A stretch of 64,000 nucleotides of DNA. Source: Psychrobacter immobilis. GTDB taxonomy: Bacteria; Pseudomonadota; Gammaproteobacteria; Pseudomonadales; Moraxellaceae. Within the stretch, counting starts at the first letter, position 1; every line of letters begins with the position of its first letter. Positions 47,365 through 56,806 of this stretch are shown here, one piece after another. The notes under the pieces were generated by a model that was not told the DNA's origin, did not search any database, and saw only the letters and a list, made by a program, of their open reading frames with translations. A program made the position numbers and the translations under genes. The stretch lies in assembly GCA_904846145.1 (NCBI GenBank), contig CAJGZL010000001.1, forward strand, positions 992,001-1,056,000, given 5' to 3'.

Positions 47365-47886
47365 ATGCAAACCATTATCTTAGGCGGTGGCTGTTTTTGG
47401 TGCACAGAATCAGTATTTTTATCATTAAAAGGCGTCCAGTCCGTCGTTTCAGGCTATATGGGCGGCGCGGCATCTACAGCTAATTATCAAGCAGTCTGTA
47501 GCGGTACTAGCGGTCATATCGAAGTTATCAAAATCGAATTTGACGAGTCTGTAATGCCATTAGAGGTGCTACTCGATGTATTCTTTGGCACGCATGATCC
47601 GACGACCAAAGACCGTCAAGGTAACGACGTCGGCAGTCAGTATCGCAGTATCGTTTATTACACGGATGAGGCGCAAAAACCAACCATCGATCGCACGATC
47701 AATAAATTGCGTGATATGGGCTTGAACATCGTTACTGAAGTGCACCCTGCTGTTGAGTTTTATAAAGCAGAAGAGGCACATCAAGACTTCTTTAACCGTA
47801 ATCCAGGTCAGGGTTATTGCAACTTTGCAATACCACCTAAACTTGCCAAATTACGCAAAGAGTTTAGTAAATATATGGTGAGCTAA
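47365..47886 (+). CDS. msrA: Peptide methionine sulfoxide reductase MsrA
   Basis: MsrA reduces methionine-S-sulfoxide in proteins and free methionine. The 173-residue protein begins MQTIILGGGCFWCTESVF, placing the catalytic Cys at residue 10, next to the usual GCFWC pattern. GTHDPTTKDRQGNDVGSQYRS and EEAHQDFFNRNPGQGYC are also diagnostic. No signal peptide is present, so it is cytoplasmic. It is monocistronic, with a terminator at 47921-47950. Confidence 0.96.
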   Translation: MQTIILGGGCFWCTESVFLSLKGVQSVVSGYMGGAASTANYQAVCSGTSGHIEVIKIEFDESVMPLEVLLDVFFGTHDPTTKDRQGNDVGSQYRSIVYYTDEAQKPTIDRTINKLRDMGLNIVTEVHPAVEFYKAEEAHQDFFNRNPGQGYCNFAIPPKLAKLRKEFSKYMVS

Positions 47887-47920
47887 CCCATAGTACCTCT
47901 TTAATGATAAGCTTAATAAT

Positions 47921-47950
47921 AAGCCAAGTGTTAAAACGCTTGGCTTTTTT
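47921..47950 (+). terminator. Terminator after msrA
   Basis: AAGCCAAG (47921-47928) pairs with CTTGGCTT (47939-47946), followed by TTTT. Confidence 0.88.
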
Positions 47951-48024
47951 AGTCGCTTTGGCGTTACTATTGAATAGATAGTGAAACTTGAAATAAAAAG
48001 ACTTTAAATAAAAAGGTATCTGGT

Positions 48025-48708
48025 ATGAATGCTGAATTTTGGCAAGCGCGCTGGCAACAAGGTCGCATTGGCTTTAATCAAGCTACTGTTAATCCTTTAT
48101 TGATGAACTACTTTGCAGAGCTTGAATTGCCTGTAGGCAGTTGTATCTTTGCGCCTTTGTGTGGCAAGTCTATCGATATGCTGTGGCTTGCCGAGCAAGG
48201 CTATCATGTGGTTGGCGCTGAGCTAGTAGAGTCAGCAGTGCAAGAGTTCTTTAGCGAGCAGCATATAACACCGACTATTTATGAACATGCTAATAATCCA
48301 GCTATTAAATGCTACGTAGGACGGCTATCAGATCAAGCCCCATCGACTAGCATATCTTTATGGGTTGGCGATATCTTTTCGCTGAGTGCTGATGATATCG
48401 GTCAAATAGATGCTGTCTATGATCGAGCCGCACTTATCGCTATGCCAGCTGATATGCGAGTTAAGTATATTGAGCAAGTCATAGCGCTGTGTGGCAATGC
48501 TCCACAGCTACTATTAACCTTAAATTACGATCAAAACGAATGGGCAGGTCCGCCATTCTCTATTAGTCGTGAGCAAATCCAGCAGTATTATAGCAACTAT
48601 TATAATATCACTGAGCTTGAAGATAAGTCTGCAACGCTAAACGCTAATCCCGATATGAGCGTCACTGAGCATGTTTGGCTGTTAAAAAACAATAGAGAAA
48701 GTCGATGA
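48025..48708 (+). CDS. tpm: Thiopurine S-methyltransferase family protein
   Basis: A SAM-dependent methyltransferase of the thiopurine (TPMT) type, 227 residues. The opening MNAEFWQARWQQGRIGFNQ, the SAM motif IFAPLCGKSIDMLWLAEQGY and VYDRAALIAMPADMR are typical of bacterial TPMT, which methylates thiols, selenium or tellurium compounds. AAAAGGTAT lies before the ATG. Its stop overlaps the DUF1499 start by 4 nt (ATGA), so the two are translationally coupled. Confidence 0.92.
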   Translation: MNAEFWQARWQQGRIGFNQATVNPLLMNYFAELELPVGSCIFAPLCGKSIDMLWLAEQGYHVVGAELVESAVQEFFSEQHITPTIYEHANNPAIKCYVGRLSDQAPSTSISLWVGDIFSLSADDIGQIDAVYDRAALIAMPADMRVKYIEQVIALCGNAPQLLLTLNYDQNEWAGPPFSISREQIQQYYSNYYNITELEDKSATLNANPDMSVTEHVWLLKNNRESR

Positions 48709-49430
48709 AAATTTTGGTTATGCTAATAAGTTTTATCGCTTTTTTATTAGTCGCCTTATCAGGGCCTTTGCATAGATTTGGTGTTATTAATTTGGGCACG
48801 GCATTTACAGGATTTAAGTATGGCGTATATGTAGGCATTGCCGCGCTGGTATTATTAGCGCTAGTCTTTGTGGTGCAAATAGTATCCAAGCGCAAACTAA
48901 TAACTCTGACTAGCTCAGTGACCGTCGCTATATTCTCAGCTATAGCGATAATAATACCCGTAACTATGCTAAAACAAGGGACAAGCGCCCCGCCTATCCA
49001 TGATATCTCAACCGATCTGATCAATCCGCCTGAATTTGATGCGGTAGCTCCGCTGCGCGCTGATGCGCCAAACCCGATCACTTATGCAGGTGTGGCTAGT
49101 GCTGAGCAACAGCGCCAAGCTTACCCTGAGCTTAAGACTTTGACTTATAATCAGTCCAAAGCTGAGCTGGTTATCGCTATTGAACAAGCAACCAAAAATC
49201 TAGGTTGGGACTTAGTAGATGCTGATGTTAATAAGGGTAAAATTGAGGCCACCGATACCACAACTTGGTTTGGCTTTAAGGACGATATAGTGATACGAGT
49301 CAATGATCAAGGAGATAAGCGTGAGGTCGACATCCGTAGTAAATCACGCATTGGCGCCAGCGACTTGGGCAAAAACGCCAAGCGGATTCATGACTTTATT
49401 GAAGAGTTGGATGTGGTTTTGGGAGAGTGA
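48705..49430 (+). CDS. DUF1499 domain membrane protein
   Basis: A 241-residue protein with two or three N-terminal hydrophobic helices (~1-20, 36-57, 68-88) and a C-terminal DUF1499 domain (AYPELKTLTYNQSKAELVIA, then IEATDTTTWFGFKDDIVIRV and RSKSRIGASDLGKNAKRI). The domain is of unknown function. The start codon overlaps the tpm stop. It precedes the darG gene in convergent orientation. Confidence 0.88.
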   Translation: MKILVMLISFIAFLLVALSGPLHRFGVINLGTAFTGFKYGVYVGIAALVLLALVFVVQIVSKRKLITLTSSVTVAIFSAIAIIIPVTMLKQGTSAPPIHDISTDLINPPEFDAVAPLRADAPNPITYAGVASAEQQRQAYPELKTLTYNQSKAELVIAIEQATKNLGWDLVDADVNKGKIEATDTTTWFGFKDDIVIRVNDQGDKREVDIRSKSRIGASDLGKNAKRIHDFIEELDVVLGE

Positions 49431-49465
49431 TTAGGGTTTGCTTTATAGCCTCGAACATCTAATTA

Positions 49466-50545
49466 CTAATAACTAAATCCAGCTAAACGCTCAATCGCTA
49501 TATTTACAGATTGGTCATCAAATATCTTAACTTTACGCTCACCCCATTGAGTGCTATTAGACTGTCGAAACCAGTTTTCTAGTCCTCGCTTAATATCACT
49601 AAGTGTTGGGGGTATATCTTCTTCATAAACTAACCAATCAACTGTTGCTAATAACTCCATACCATAAGGCGACTCAAACCCATCAATTAATTCACTAACT
49701 GCGTTCAAAATGGGTAAATACTCGCTCCCTTGATTTTCTAAATAATTTTGCACTTCATTTTTATGGTCATAATTAAAACGAATTGTACTATCGAATGCCT
49801 TACTGTCTGCAATACGCTTATCTGACTTCAGATAGTACCCATCAAGACTGTTCAACAAGTGCCTTAACTCATCGGCATAAGGTCCATATTTATTGACTTC
49901 AAAAGTCAAATTAAAAGGATCTTTTGAACTTCTAGAGGCAGTACTTCGGTTTAATATATATACCAATTTTTGTACTTCAAGTGGGCTACAGTCCATACCA
50001 ATAACAAGATAACGACGTATTAGCTCTAATACTAAAGCTCTAGCAGGAGTTAACTTTTTGACACCTGCTTGCTTTTTGACGTTCTGGTATTGTAGAGTCG
50101 GTTCATAAACGATGATATCAACGTCTTCCAACTCACCCAAAGCCTGTTCAATCCTAGGCTTTACTTGATACCAATTCAATCCTCCGTTACCTGCTCCTAA
50201 TGGTGGAATAGCAATCGATTCAATGTTATTTTCTATGATAAAACGGCATAAATCTTGAAGACCTTCTTCAATCCAACTCATCTGTGACTTGGCTCGCCAA
50301 TGCTGCTTAGTTGGAAAGTTTATAATCCATTTAACACCTATCAGCTCATCAGTGCTAGTGACAAACATTTTACCTGTTTGTACCTCATTTGATTCACATG
50401 CCTTAGCATACTCTCGCATATTTTTGGGAAAGCGTTCTTTAAACATTAAGGCGATTCCTTTGCCCATAATGCCTACCGTATTGACAGTATTTACCAGCGC
50501 TTCGACATCCGCTTCCAACAAATTGCCAGTCGTGTAGGTAATCAT
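49466..50545 (-). CDS. darG: DarG-type macrodomain antitoxin
   Basis: DarG reverses DNA ADP-ribosylation made by DarT and also binds DarT directly. In the 359-residue protein the N-terminal ~150 residues are a macrodomain: [39 protein letters not shown] and [17 protein letters not shown], i.e. the ribose-binding and Gly-rich loops. The C-terminal ~200 residues (from ~168, ...LVYILNRS ... [20 protein letters not shown]) fit the DarG C-terminal toxin-neutralising region. The partner darT lies 133 bp upstream on the same strand. Confidence 0.9.
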   Translation of the reverse strand: MITYTTGNLLEADVEALVNTVNTVGIMGKGIALMFKERFPKNMREYAKACESNEVQTGKMFVTSTDELIGVKWIINFPTKQHWRAKSQMSWIEEGLQDLCRFIIENNIESIAIPPLGAGNGGLNWYQVKPRIEQALGELEDVDIIVYEPTLQYQNVKKQAGVKKLTPARALVLELIRRYLVIGMDCSPLEVQKLVYILNRSTASRSSKDPFNLTFEVNKYGPYADELRHLLNSLDGYYLKSDKRIADSKAFDSTIRFNYDHKNEVQNYLENQGSEYLPILNAVSELIDGFESPYGMELLATVDWLVYEEDIPPTLSDIKRGLENWFRQSNSTQWGERKVKIFDDQSVNIAIERLAGFSY

Positions 50546-50678
50546 TGCTTCTCTCCGTTCACCTTCTAGGTGATGTTTATTCTACTTCCACGCTACCGTA
50601 ATGGGTGCGAACAAAAAATAGACTCATGCTATTTTTTAATACTGATCGACATCACTACTAGCGTAGTGAAATATATTA

Positions 50679-51323
50679 CTAAAAATACCAATCACTTCTT
50701 ACTACCACTCGTATATTTGAATTATGTTGATTTAACCATCCTTGAATTTTTACTTTTACTGCTTCGCTATAACACACAATTGCCTTCAACTGCTCAATAG
50801 GATGATGCTGATAGATCAACGCCTCTGCCATATACCGATCCTTTTTTTGTGGATCGTTATTATCTCGACTAAAGTCACGCTTCTGTAAAATATTCCAATC
50901 AACATTATTTAAGTACGCTAAGTCTTTATAAAAATTTGCGTATTGCATATAAGCATGTCTATCGGTAAAAACAAAGTCAACATCATCAGTTTTCAGGTCG
51001 TGCAGACTAGCCACTAAAATGATAATATCTTCGTTGTTTACCTTATTGATGTCACCATACCCTGTATAAATATTATAAAACATCGGTGAAAATGGCGTAA
51101 AGTAAAAAGGCACGTAATCATTTAGCGTACCTCCGCTACCGATTGGCACCTGTCTTGTGCTACGTTTATCTATCAACTCTTTATCACCAATAGTTATCCA
51201 GCTATTTGATTGAAGTGTTGTATTGGCACAATGAAGTCCATTTTGGATAATCCAAGGCATATTGTCGCAATGCACAATACGCCATATCAAAGCATGTTCA
51301 GCATTTAAAAAATCGTAACTCAT
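50679..51323 (-). CDS. darT: DarT-type DNA ADP-ribosyltransferase toxin
   Basis: DarT uses NAD+ to ADP-ribosylate bases in single-stranded DNA and stops replication. The 214-residue protein (DUF4433 family) has the N-terminal IWRIVHCDNMPWI with His 18, the loop GTLNDYVPFYFTPFSPMFYN, and the catalytic Glu in YMAEALIYQHH (Glu 168). These match the DarT2-like pattern. An AGAGGA site precedes the ATG at 51323. It lies upstream of darG, the usual darTG order. Bases modified by this variant cannot be predicted. Confidence 0.9.
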   Translation of the reverse strand: MSYDFLNAEHALIWRIVHCDNMPWIIQNGLHCANTTLQSNSWITIGDKELIDKRSTRQVPIGSGGTLNDYVPFYFTPFSPMFYNIYTGYGDINKVNNEDIIILVASLHDLKTDDVDFVFTDRHAYMQYANFYKDLAYLNNVDWNILQKRDFSRDNNDPQKKDRYMAEALIYQHHPIEQLKAIVCYSEAVKVKIQGWLNQHNSNIRVVVRSDWYF

Positions 51324-51718
51324 GAATTTCCTCTAAGCACAATTGAATAGCCCATATGGATTTTTTAAACACAAATTAATATCAAATGCACTATTAAAAC
51401 CATACTCTGTATTAAAAGTTACGCTTACGTCTTCATTATCATTTATTGATAGTATAGCAACGCTATATTGAATAATGCGACCTTTTAATCCAATCAAACG
51501 ACATCAGTTGACATAAGCTTATCATTGTACTTATTACAATCTTTGATGACGGCTATGATATATAACTCTCAACCTCACTCTTGCGTCAGCTTATAGTAAC
51601 TAAGTACGTTTGCGCCTTTTCTTTATTATCAATATTGGTTACTCTAAACTATTCTAACCATCTTCAACTCTACTTTTATTATCGTTTTTGCTATCACTTA
51701 TGCTTATAGGATATTTTC
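51324..51718. other. Divergent intergenic region darT / transglycosylase
   Basis: This 395-bp AT-rich region should contain the darTG promoter and that of the transglycosylase gene. I found no clear operator palindrome or RNA gene. Confidence 0.4.
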
Positions 51719-53155
51719 ATGCGTTTGACCAAACTGTCTACCTTATCACTACTTAGCGCGGCTATTGGCTTGTCTCTTGCCAGCACCGCTCAGGCCGCTC
51801 GTCCTGATGCGCCTTATCTATCAAACTCTGAATTCCAACAATGCTTAGATGGTCTAAAGAACTCAAGCAAGTTTCGCGGTGTTGATAGCTATACCTTTAA
51901 TAACTACCGTCCGAGTGAGCCCGATCCGAGCGTCATTCAATCGCTGAACTATCAGCCTGAATTTCAAAAAGACATTTGGGATTATCTATCAGTGCTAGTA
52001 GATAAAGAGCGCGTAGAGGATGGTATCCAAGCTAAGCGTCAATGGGCAGATACCTTACGTAGTATCGAGTCTCGCTACGGTGTAAAAGCTGAGCACGTGC
52101 TTGGGGTATGGGGTGTAGAGTCCAACTTTGGTCAGACTTTAGGTAAAAAGCCCTTGTTTGAATCACTAGCGACGTTATCTTGTTTTGATCGTCGTCAAAG
52201 CTACTTTCAGGGTGAATACGCTAATGCTTTGAAAATTGTACAAAACGGCGATATTAACCCAAGCGATATGACTGGCTCATGGGCAGGCGCATTTGGGCAG
52301 ACGCAGTTTATGCCCAGCACCTTTTTGGAGTTAGCGGTTGATTTTGATGGAGATGGTCGTCGCGACTTAGTCAATAGTGTGCCAGACGCGCTCGCTTCTA
52401 CCGCCAACTTCTTGGACAATCGTGGCTATCGTTCAGGTGAGCCGTGGGGTTATGAAGTCAAATTACCCAGTGGTTATTGGGCAGCATCCAGTCGTAAGAA
52501 TAAAAAATCTATGACTCATTGGCGTAATCAAGGGTTAACGCTTGCTAATGGTAGTCCGCTACCCTACGATTTGAGTAGTGCTGGCTTATTACTGCCAGCA
52601 GGTGAAGACGGTCCTGCGTTTTTAGTGGGCAAGAACTTCGATACTTTTTACTCTTATAACGCTTCAGAGAGCTATGCGCTAGCGATTGCTCATTTATCTG
52701 ATTTGATCACTAGTGAGAATAGTAGCAAGACTGACTTTGTTACCGCGTGGCCAACCAATGATCCAGGTATCAGTCGCCAGCAGTCTAAAGATATTCAACA
52801 AGCCTTATTAAATGCAGGCTACGATATTGGCGGTGTTGATGGCATTATCGGTGACAATACGCGCACTGCTATTCAACAGTATCAAACCAGCCGTGGCATC
52901 TTCCCTGCTGATGGTCGTGCAGGACAGAATTTTTATCGCACTATCGTTGGTAATGGTAATGCCGTCAGCAATAGCTATAACAATAGCCTTCCTTTGGTTC
53001 CAGCCGCTGCTGATCGTATGGGACAGCTGATTCAACAGCAAACTGTTACGCCTGCTGCGAATACCTACCCTTCACCTGCTCAACCCTCTAGCAATATCCG
53101 TTATCGCCGTGTCCCCACTAGTGATGGTAGTATTCGTTTAGAGCGTATCAATTAA
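51719..53155 (+). CDS. Lytic murein transglycosylase (MltB-like) with peptidoglycan-binding domain
   Basis: The protein cleaves the MurNAc-GlcNAc bond in peptidoglycan, yielding anhydroMurNAc. The 478 residues begin with a signal peptide (cleavage after AQA, ~26). The SLT_2 domain has the catalytic Glu in GVWGVESNFGQT (Glu 134), then GSWAGAFGQTQFMPSTF and DFDGDGRRDL. A C-terminal PG_binding_1 domain follows (SRQQSKDIQQALLNAGY ... GDNTRTAIQQYQTSRG). No lipobox is seen, so it is probably soluble in the periplasm. A strong terminator follows. Confidence 0.93.
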   Translation: MRLTKLSTLSLLSAAIGLSLASTAQAARPDAPYLSNSEFQQCLDGLKNSSKFRGVDSYTFNNYRPSEPDPSVIQSLNYQPEFQKDIWDYLSVLVDKERVEDGIQAKRQWADTLRSIESRYGVKAEHVLGVWGVESNFGQTLGKKPLFESLATLSCFDRRQSYFQGEYANALKIVQNGDINPSDMTGSWAGAFGQTQFMPSTFLELAVDFDGDGRRDLVNSVPDALASTANFLDNRGYRSGEPWGYEVKLPSGYWAASSRKNKKSMTHWRNQGLTLANGSPLPYDLSSAGLLLPAGEDGPAFLVGKNFDTFYSYNASESYALAIAHLSDLITSENSSKTDFVTAWPTNDPGISRQQSKDIQQALLNAGYDIGGVDGIIGDNTRTAIQQYQTSRGIFPADGRAGQNFYRTIVGNGNAVSNSYNNSLPLVPAAADRMGQLIQQQTVTPAANTYPSPAQPSSNIRYRRVPTSDGSIRLERIN

Positions 53156-53195
53156 GGTTTATAATTAAACATAAATATAGTCAACCATAAAAGAA

Positions 53196-53240
53196 CCTCG
53201 CTATTACTCATAGTTAATTTTGAGTAGTAGCGAGGCTTTT
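53196..53240. terminator. Terminator after the transglycosylase gene
   Basis: CCTCGCTATTACTCA (53196-53210) pairs with TGAGTAGTAGCGAGG (53221-53235; one G-T pair), followed by CTTTTT. Confidence 0.9.
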
Positions 53241-53292
53241 TAATTTTAGACTTTAAATTTTGAACTTAGTAGATGCAGTTCACTAAAATCAA

Positions 53293-53592
53293 TTAGACGA
53301 TCGGTGGCGGATTTGGTTTACCATTGTCGCCATCCCAATTCTCACGTGCTTTTTCATCAAGATCGGCTGGCGTTTTTGGCTCCCATTTGCCATTCTCTTT
53401 CCATGTTGCATCGCCCCAATCAGCATCTTCTTCCTTTCTATCTAAATCTTTATAAGCTTGACTAGGATCTATACCACGGCGTTTCATATCAGCAACTTGC
53501 TCTTCTAGAGTATGAAATTGATCCGCATCGTGCATCGTTTTCTCTAGACCATCGATCTCTTTTCTTAAGTCATCATGTTTAGGGTTAGTCAT
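53293..53592 (-). CDS. Small hydrophilic hypothetical protein
   Basis: From ATG 53592, which has a strong GAGGAG site 8 nt upstream, the protein has 99 residues. It is very charged: DDLRKEIDGLEKTMHDADQF, then a Trp-containing tail (DADWGDATWKENGKWEPKTP). No domain is recognised. It has no signal or membrane helix. The frame continues upstream to 53706 without support. It follows the DUF4062-like gene by 115 bp on the same strand. Confidence 0.75.
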   Translation of the reverse strand: MTNPKHDDLRKEIDGLEKTMHDADQFHTLEEQVADMKRRGIDPSQAYKDLDRKEEDADWGDATWKENGKWEPKTPADLDEKARENWDGDNGKPNPPPIV

Positions 53593-53707
53593 TGGATTCT
53601 CCTCAATAGAATTTAAATTATCATAACTTATTATCGGTAATCTACTTTGTTTTAACAACCTTAGACGCGTACGATTTGTATTACAGAACGTAGCAGATAA
53701 AGACAAC

Positions 53708-54883
53708 TCAAGACAACGATTGTTTTTGAGTCTCTAAAAGATTTTTTGCATAAAAGGTAAGTTTCCATAACTGCTGAGTAGTACGCGAGGTAGAGGTAAC
53801 TATTTGAATCCAGTTGGCAGCTACTAATAATTGTTGTAATCGATGAAAATCCTGCTCAGATATCTTATAGCGAGAGACCGCATGTACATTGGGCATAAAG
53901 CTCTTTATCTCAGGCTCAGCTTTGTCCGCAATCAAATGGTTGAAACAGCTTTGTAAACCATAATTTGAGAAAGCCAAAGGTATGTTTGCTAGTGCGACTA
54001 ATATTTGTTGCCAAGTCAGCGCTGTTGATAACTCTACATCGCTTAAATTACCACCTTCATAGGCTTGAGCAGTATATTTAATAGTGATAGTTTCAGATAA
54101 AGAAATTGGCATGGTTAGCTTATCTGTATCTTGCGTGCCATCATGACTGTTAACATTGCGATTAGCATCATGATTATTAGCATCATGATTATTAGCATCA
54201 TGGTCATAAGTATCATGGTCATAAGTATCATGGTCATAATTATCGTAATCAGAAGCACAATTATCTGTCTTGTTTAATGCTTGAGCATTCCTAGAAGCAG
54301 ATTTATCAATCGATTTATTATGAAACGAAGTATTTTTAAAAGAGCGTTTAAATGGTTTGTTACCCTCATTTACTATATTTTGTGAATGCATAGAGTAGCC
54401 TGTGTCTATATCGCTTTTCATCGCCCAAGACGCCACTATCTTATGGTTTGCTAACATCTCATTATTAGCATAGCTCAATAGCTGACCAATATCAGTGCTA
54501 CTATTATAATAGTATATATGGTTAGATTGTCGTTCAACCAAACGAGTAAAATCCTGCAATTGCCAGCTTACTTTTGTCTCTTCATCACGAGTTTTAATCA
54601 GGGTAATCATCGGCTTATTCTTAGCTTTAGCACCCAAATAGCTCAAATGCATTTGACTGACCATTACATTACGAGATGCACCATAATCATCACCTACTAC
54701 TACTATAATATAGTCGCAAACCTCGATATTTTGTCGGCTATAAAAAGAGGCTTGCGATATTTGATTGCCAACATCATAGGTCAGAAAAGCAACTTTTTGA
54801 AAAAAAATTGCTAAGCTGTCTAATACCAGCGATTGATCATGCGCTGCGCATATGACGTGAATATGATAGCGACTATTCGACAA
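53708..54883 (-). CDS. Putative DUF4062-like protein with a tandem-repeat region
   Basis: The N-terminal ~150 residues (VICAAHD ... SRQNIEVCDYIIVVVGDDYG then AKNKPMITLIK) fit the pattern of DUF4062, a TIR-like fold seen in signalling and defence proteins. The central part is low complexity: DYDHDTYDHDTYDHDANNH and further repeats, encoded by a 15-bp minisatellite at 54161-54250. The C-terminal ~150 residues are unrecognised. No ATG lies near the start. TTG 54883 (MSNSRYHIH, with AGGGG about 7 nt upstream) is more plausible than TTG 54934. Function is unknown. Confidence 0.6.
   Translation of the reverse strand: MSNSRYHIHVICAAHDQSLVLDSLAIFFQKVAFLTYDVGNQISQASFYSRQNIEVCDYIIVVVGDDYGASRNVMVSQMHLSYLGAKAKNKPMITLIKTRDEETKVSWQLQDFTRLVERQSNHIYYYNSSTDIGQLLSYANNEMLANHKIVASWAMKSDIDTGYSMHSQNIVNEGNKPFKRSFKNTSFHNKSIDKSASRNAQALNKTDNCASDYDNYDHDTYDHDTYDHDANNHDANNHDANRNVNSHDGTQDTDKLTMPISLSETITIKYTAQAYEGGNLSDVELSTALTWQQILVALANIPLAFSNYGLQSCFNHLIADKAEPEIKSFMPNVHAVSRYKISEQDFHRLQQLLVAANWIQIVTSTSRTTQQLWKLTFYAKNLLETQKQSLS
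54161..54250. repeat. 15-bp tandem repeat (minisatellite), about six units
   Basis: Units begin at 54161, 54176, 54191, 54206, 54221 and 54236. The first units read ATTAGCATCATGATT and the later ones ATAAGTATCATGGTC. Since 15 is a multiple of 3, changes in copy number keep the frame and add or remove Asp-Ala-Asn-Asn-His or Asp-Thr-Tyr-Asp-His units. Confidence 0.9.
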
Positions 54884-55048
54884 AGTAACCCCTATGTTGA
54901 CAAAATTCTTATTGAATAATATAACAATATTCAATTATAACCTGATTAATAGGTCTTTTGCTCTTATTATCGACTTTAGCTCATTAGTTTATTATATTTT
55001 TAGACTATAGCTGATCATTGTTAAAACAATAATGTTTGTACTCAATAA

Positions 55049-56017
55049 TTAAAACTCATAATAAATAGTAGTCTTTGCACCAAGCAAACGCGGTAACATG
55101 TCCATTAACTGGCTATCATATTTACTGGCATAAAAAGTTAAAGGCTGTATAAAGTCATCTCTTCTATCTAAAGCCAATATTTTATTGATAACCAATAGAT
55201 GTTGTACGCGAGCAGCAATAGCTTGTCCTGAATCGACCACTTGCATTGGAAAATGATTATCAGTGATTTGTTTCAATAAAAACTCGCGAAAAAAAGGATA
55301 GTGTGTACAGCCTAAGACCAAATAATCTATTCCTTCAGCACAAAAATATTTTAGCATCTGCTTTAGGCGTTCGGCAGTTTCAGAGTTCTCAGGCATGCCA
55401 GCTTCTACCCATGGCACTAAATAGGGATCGAAATATTTAGTGACTGTATAGCCTCTGGGAGTTGCAACCTCAGTAATCACTTGATTCAACAGATCGCCCT
55501 GTAGAGTGGCCTTAGTTGCTAATACTGCAATTTTACCACTTTTACTATTGAGTACTGCAGGCTTTAGGGCAGGCACTAAGCCTACGATAGGCAACTGCGG
55601 GTAACGATAGCGCGCAATCTCCAACGCATAAGCTGAGGCGCTATTGCAAGCGATGACAATAAGCTTACAGCCCTGATGATAAAGCCAATCTATAGCATTG
55701 AGCGTTAAGTTTTCAATATCCCTGCTTTCTCTGTTGCCATAAGGGACGTGCTTGGTATCTGCGTAATAAATATAACGCTCGCTTGGTAATTGTTGTGCTA
55801 AATGCTTGTATACAGACAGACCTCCAACGCCTGAGTCAAATAATCCTATTGGCGCATCGCTCTTATTACTATAATTGATTATTTCACTATTGAGACGGGT
55901 ATCTTGAAAAATAGGCATATCATAACTTTTATCATGCTGACGATCTGCTTCATAAACTTCAAGCTTATTGACTACCTTTGCACTATATATAGAAGTATTA
56001 TCATCCAAATCAGCCAT
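55049..56017 (-). CDS. murI: Glutamate racemase
   Basis: MurI makes D-glutamate for peptidoglycan. The 322-residue protein has the family start PIGLFDSGVGGLSVYKHLA (58 onward), YYADTKHVPYGNRE, the two catalytic Cys in VIACNSASAYA (Cys 124) and LVLGCTHYPFF (Cys 237). About 55 extra residues precede the usual N terminus; an internal Met at 34 is an alternative start (MPIFQDTRL). The length of typical MurI is ~265-285. It is co-directional with the DUF1285 gene, 54 bp downstream of it. Confidence 0.93.
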   Translation of the reverse strand: MADLDDNTSIYSAKVVNKLEVYEADRQHDKSYDMPIFQDTRLNSEIINYSNKSDAPIGLFDSGVGGLSVYKHLAQQLPSERYIYYADTKHVPYGNRESRDIENLTLNAIDWLYHQGCKLIVIACNSASAYALEIARYRYPQLPIVGLVPALKPAVLNSKSGKIAVLATKATLQGDLLNQVITEVATPRGYTVTKYFDPYLVPWVEAGMPENSETAERLKQMLKYFCAEGIDYLVLGCTHYPFFREFLLKQITDNHFPMQVVDSGQAIAARVQHLLVINKILALDRRDDFIQPLTFYASKYDSQLMDMLPRLLGAKTTIYYEF

Positions 56018-56071
56018 TTTCTGTCTGCCAGCAATTATAAATAAAAATCATAGTTAACCGATATTATGCCT

Positions 56072-56806
56072 TTAACTTTTTGGCATCGATAAACAATAAG
56101 ACTGACCGCCACTATGTAGCGTCAATATCGTTTCTCCTTGTTGCTCAGATAAATCACCGATTTCTGTGAGATGATAAAAAGTATTGCGGCCAATCAGTGC
56201 CGTCAAGCCATTACGTACAGGCATATAAGGTCTAACTTGTAACTCATCGGTGCTAGGTGCAAGCTTTGGCTCATAAGCGCGTAAGGTAATAGGATGGGTC
56301 TCATCTAAACGCACGATATCGCCAGTAGTCGTAGTAAATTCTAGCCAGCTTACTTGATGACCATCAATGACCTCTTCCACAATACCGACATCATTAATTA
56401 ATAAAGGCACATCTTCGACAGTAATTCGTAGTTTTTGTACTGGGGTTTTTAGATAGTATTCAATTTCACCATTATTTTGCTCTGCCCATAATACGGTAGA
56501 AAACAAAGCTACCAAGGACTGGCGAGTCATGAGAGCACCCTCATGCCACCATTCGCCATTGGCTTTTATGACTAAATCCATATCAGCAGTTTGTGTAGGG
56601 TGCCACTTATCTAAAGGGGGAATAGAGCGCCCTTGTCGAGTTCCAGCATCCACTTTTAGGTACTGACTAAGGGCTTCAGCTGTGGTGAGATCATGCTCTT
56701 GTGTCTCAAGACCATCTCGTTGATTATTGTCCTTTATTTTAGTACCTTCTACTTTAGTATTGGGTGTTTCGGCATTAAGGTTTTTATCATTAGTAGCATT
56801 ATTCAT
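56072..56806 (-). CDS. DUF1285 family protein
   Basis: A 244-residue protein. After a ~60-residue charged and variable N terminus comes PLDKWHPTQTADMDLVIKAN, the DUF1285 motif, then GEWWHEGALMTRQSLVALFS and YYLKTPVQKLRITVEDVPLL. The family is of unknown function and occurs widely in gammaproteobacteria. No signal peptide is seen. It precedes murI by 54 bp on the same strand, so the two may be one operon. Confidence 0.88.
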   Translation of the reverse strand: MNNATNDKNLNAETPNTKVEGTKIKDNNQRDGLETQEHDLTTAEALSQYLKVDAGTRQGRSIPPLDKWHPTQTADMDLVIKANGEWWHEGALMTRQSLVALFSTVLWAEQNNGEIEYYLKTPVQKLRITVEDVPLLINDVGIVEEVIDGHQVSWLEFTTTTGDIVRLDETHPITLRAYEPKLAPSTDELQVRPYMPVRNGLTALIGRNTFYHLTEIGDLSEQQGETILTLHSGGQSYCLSMPKS

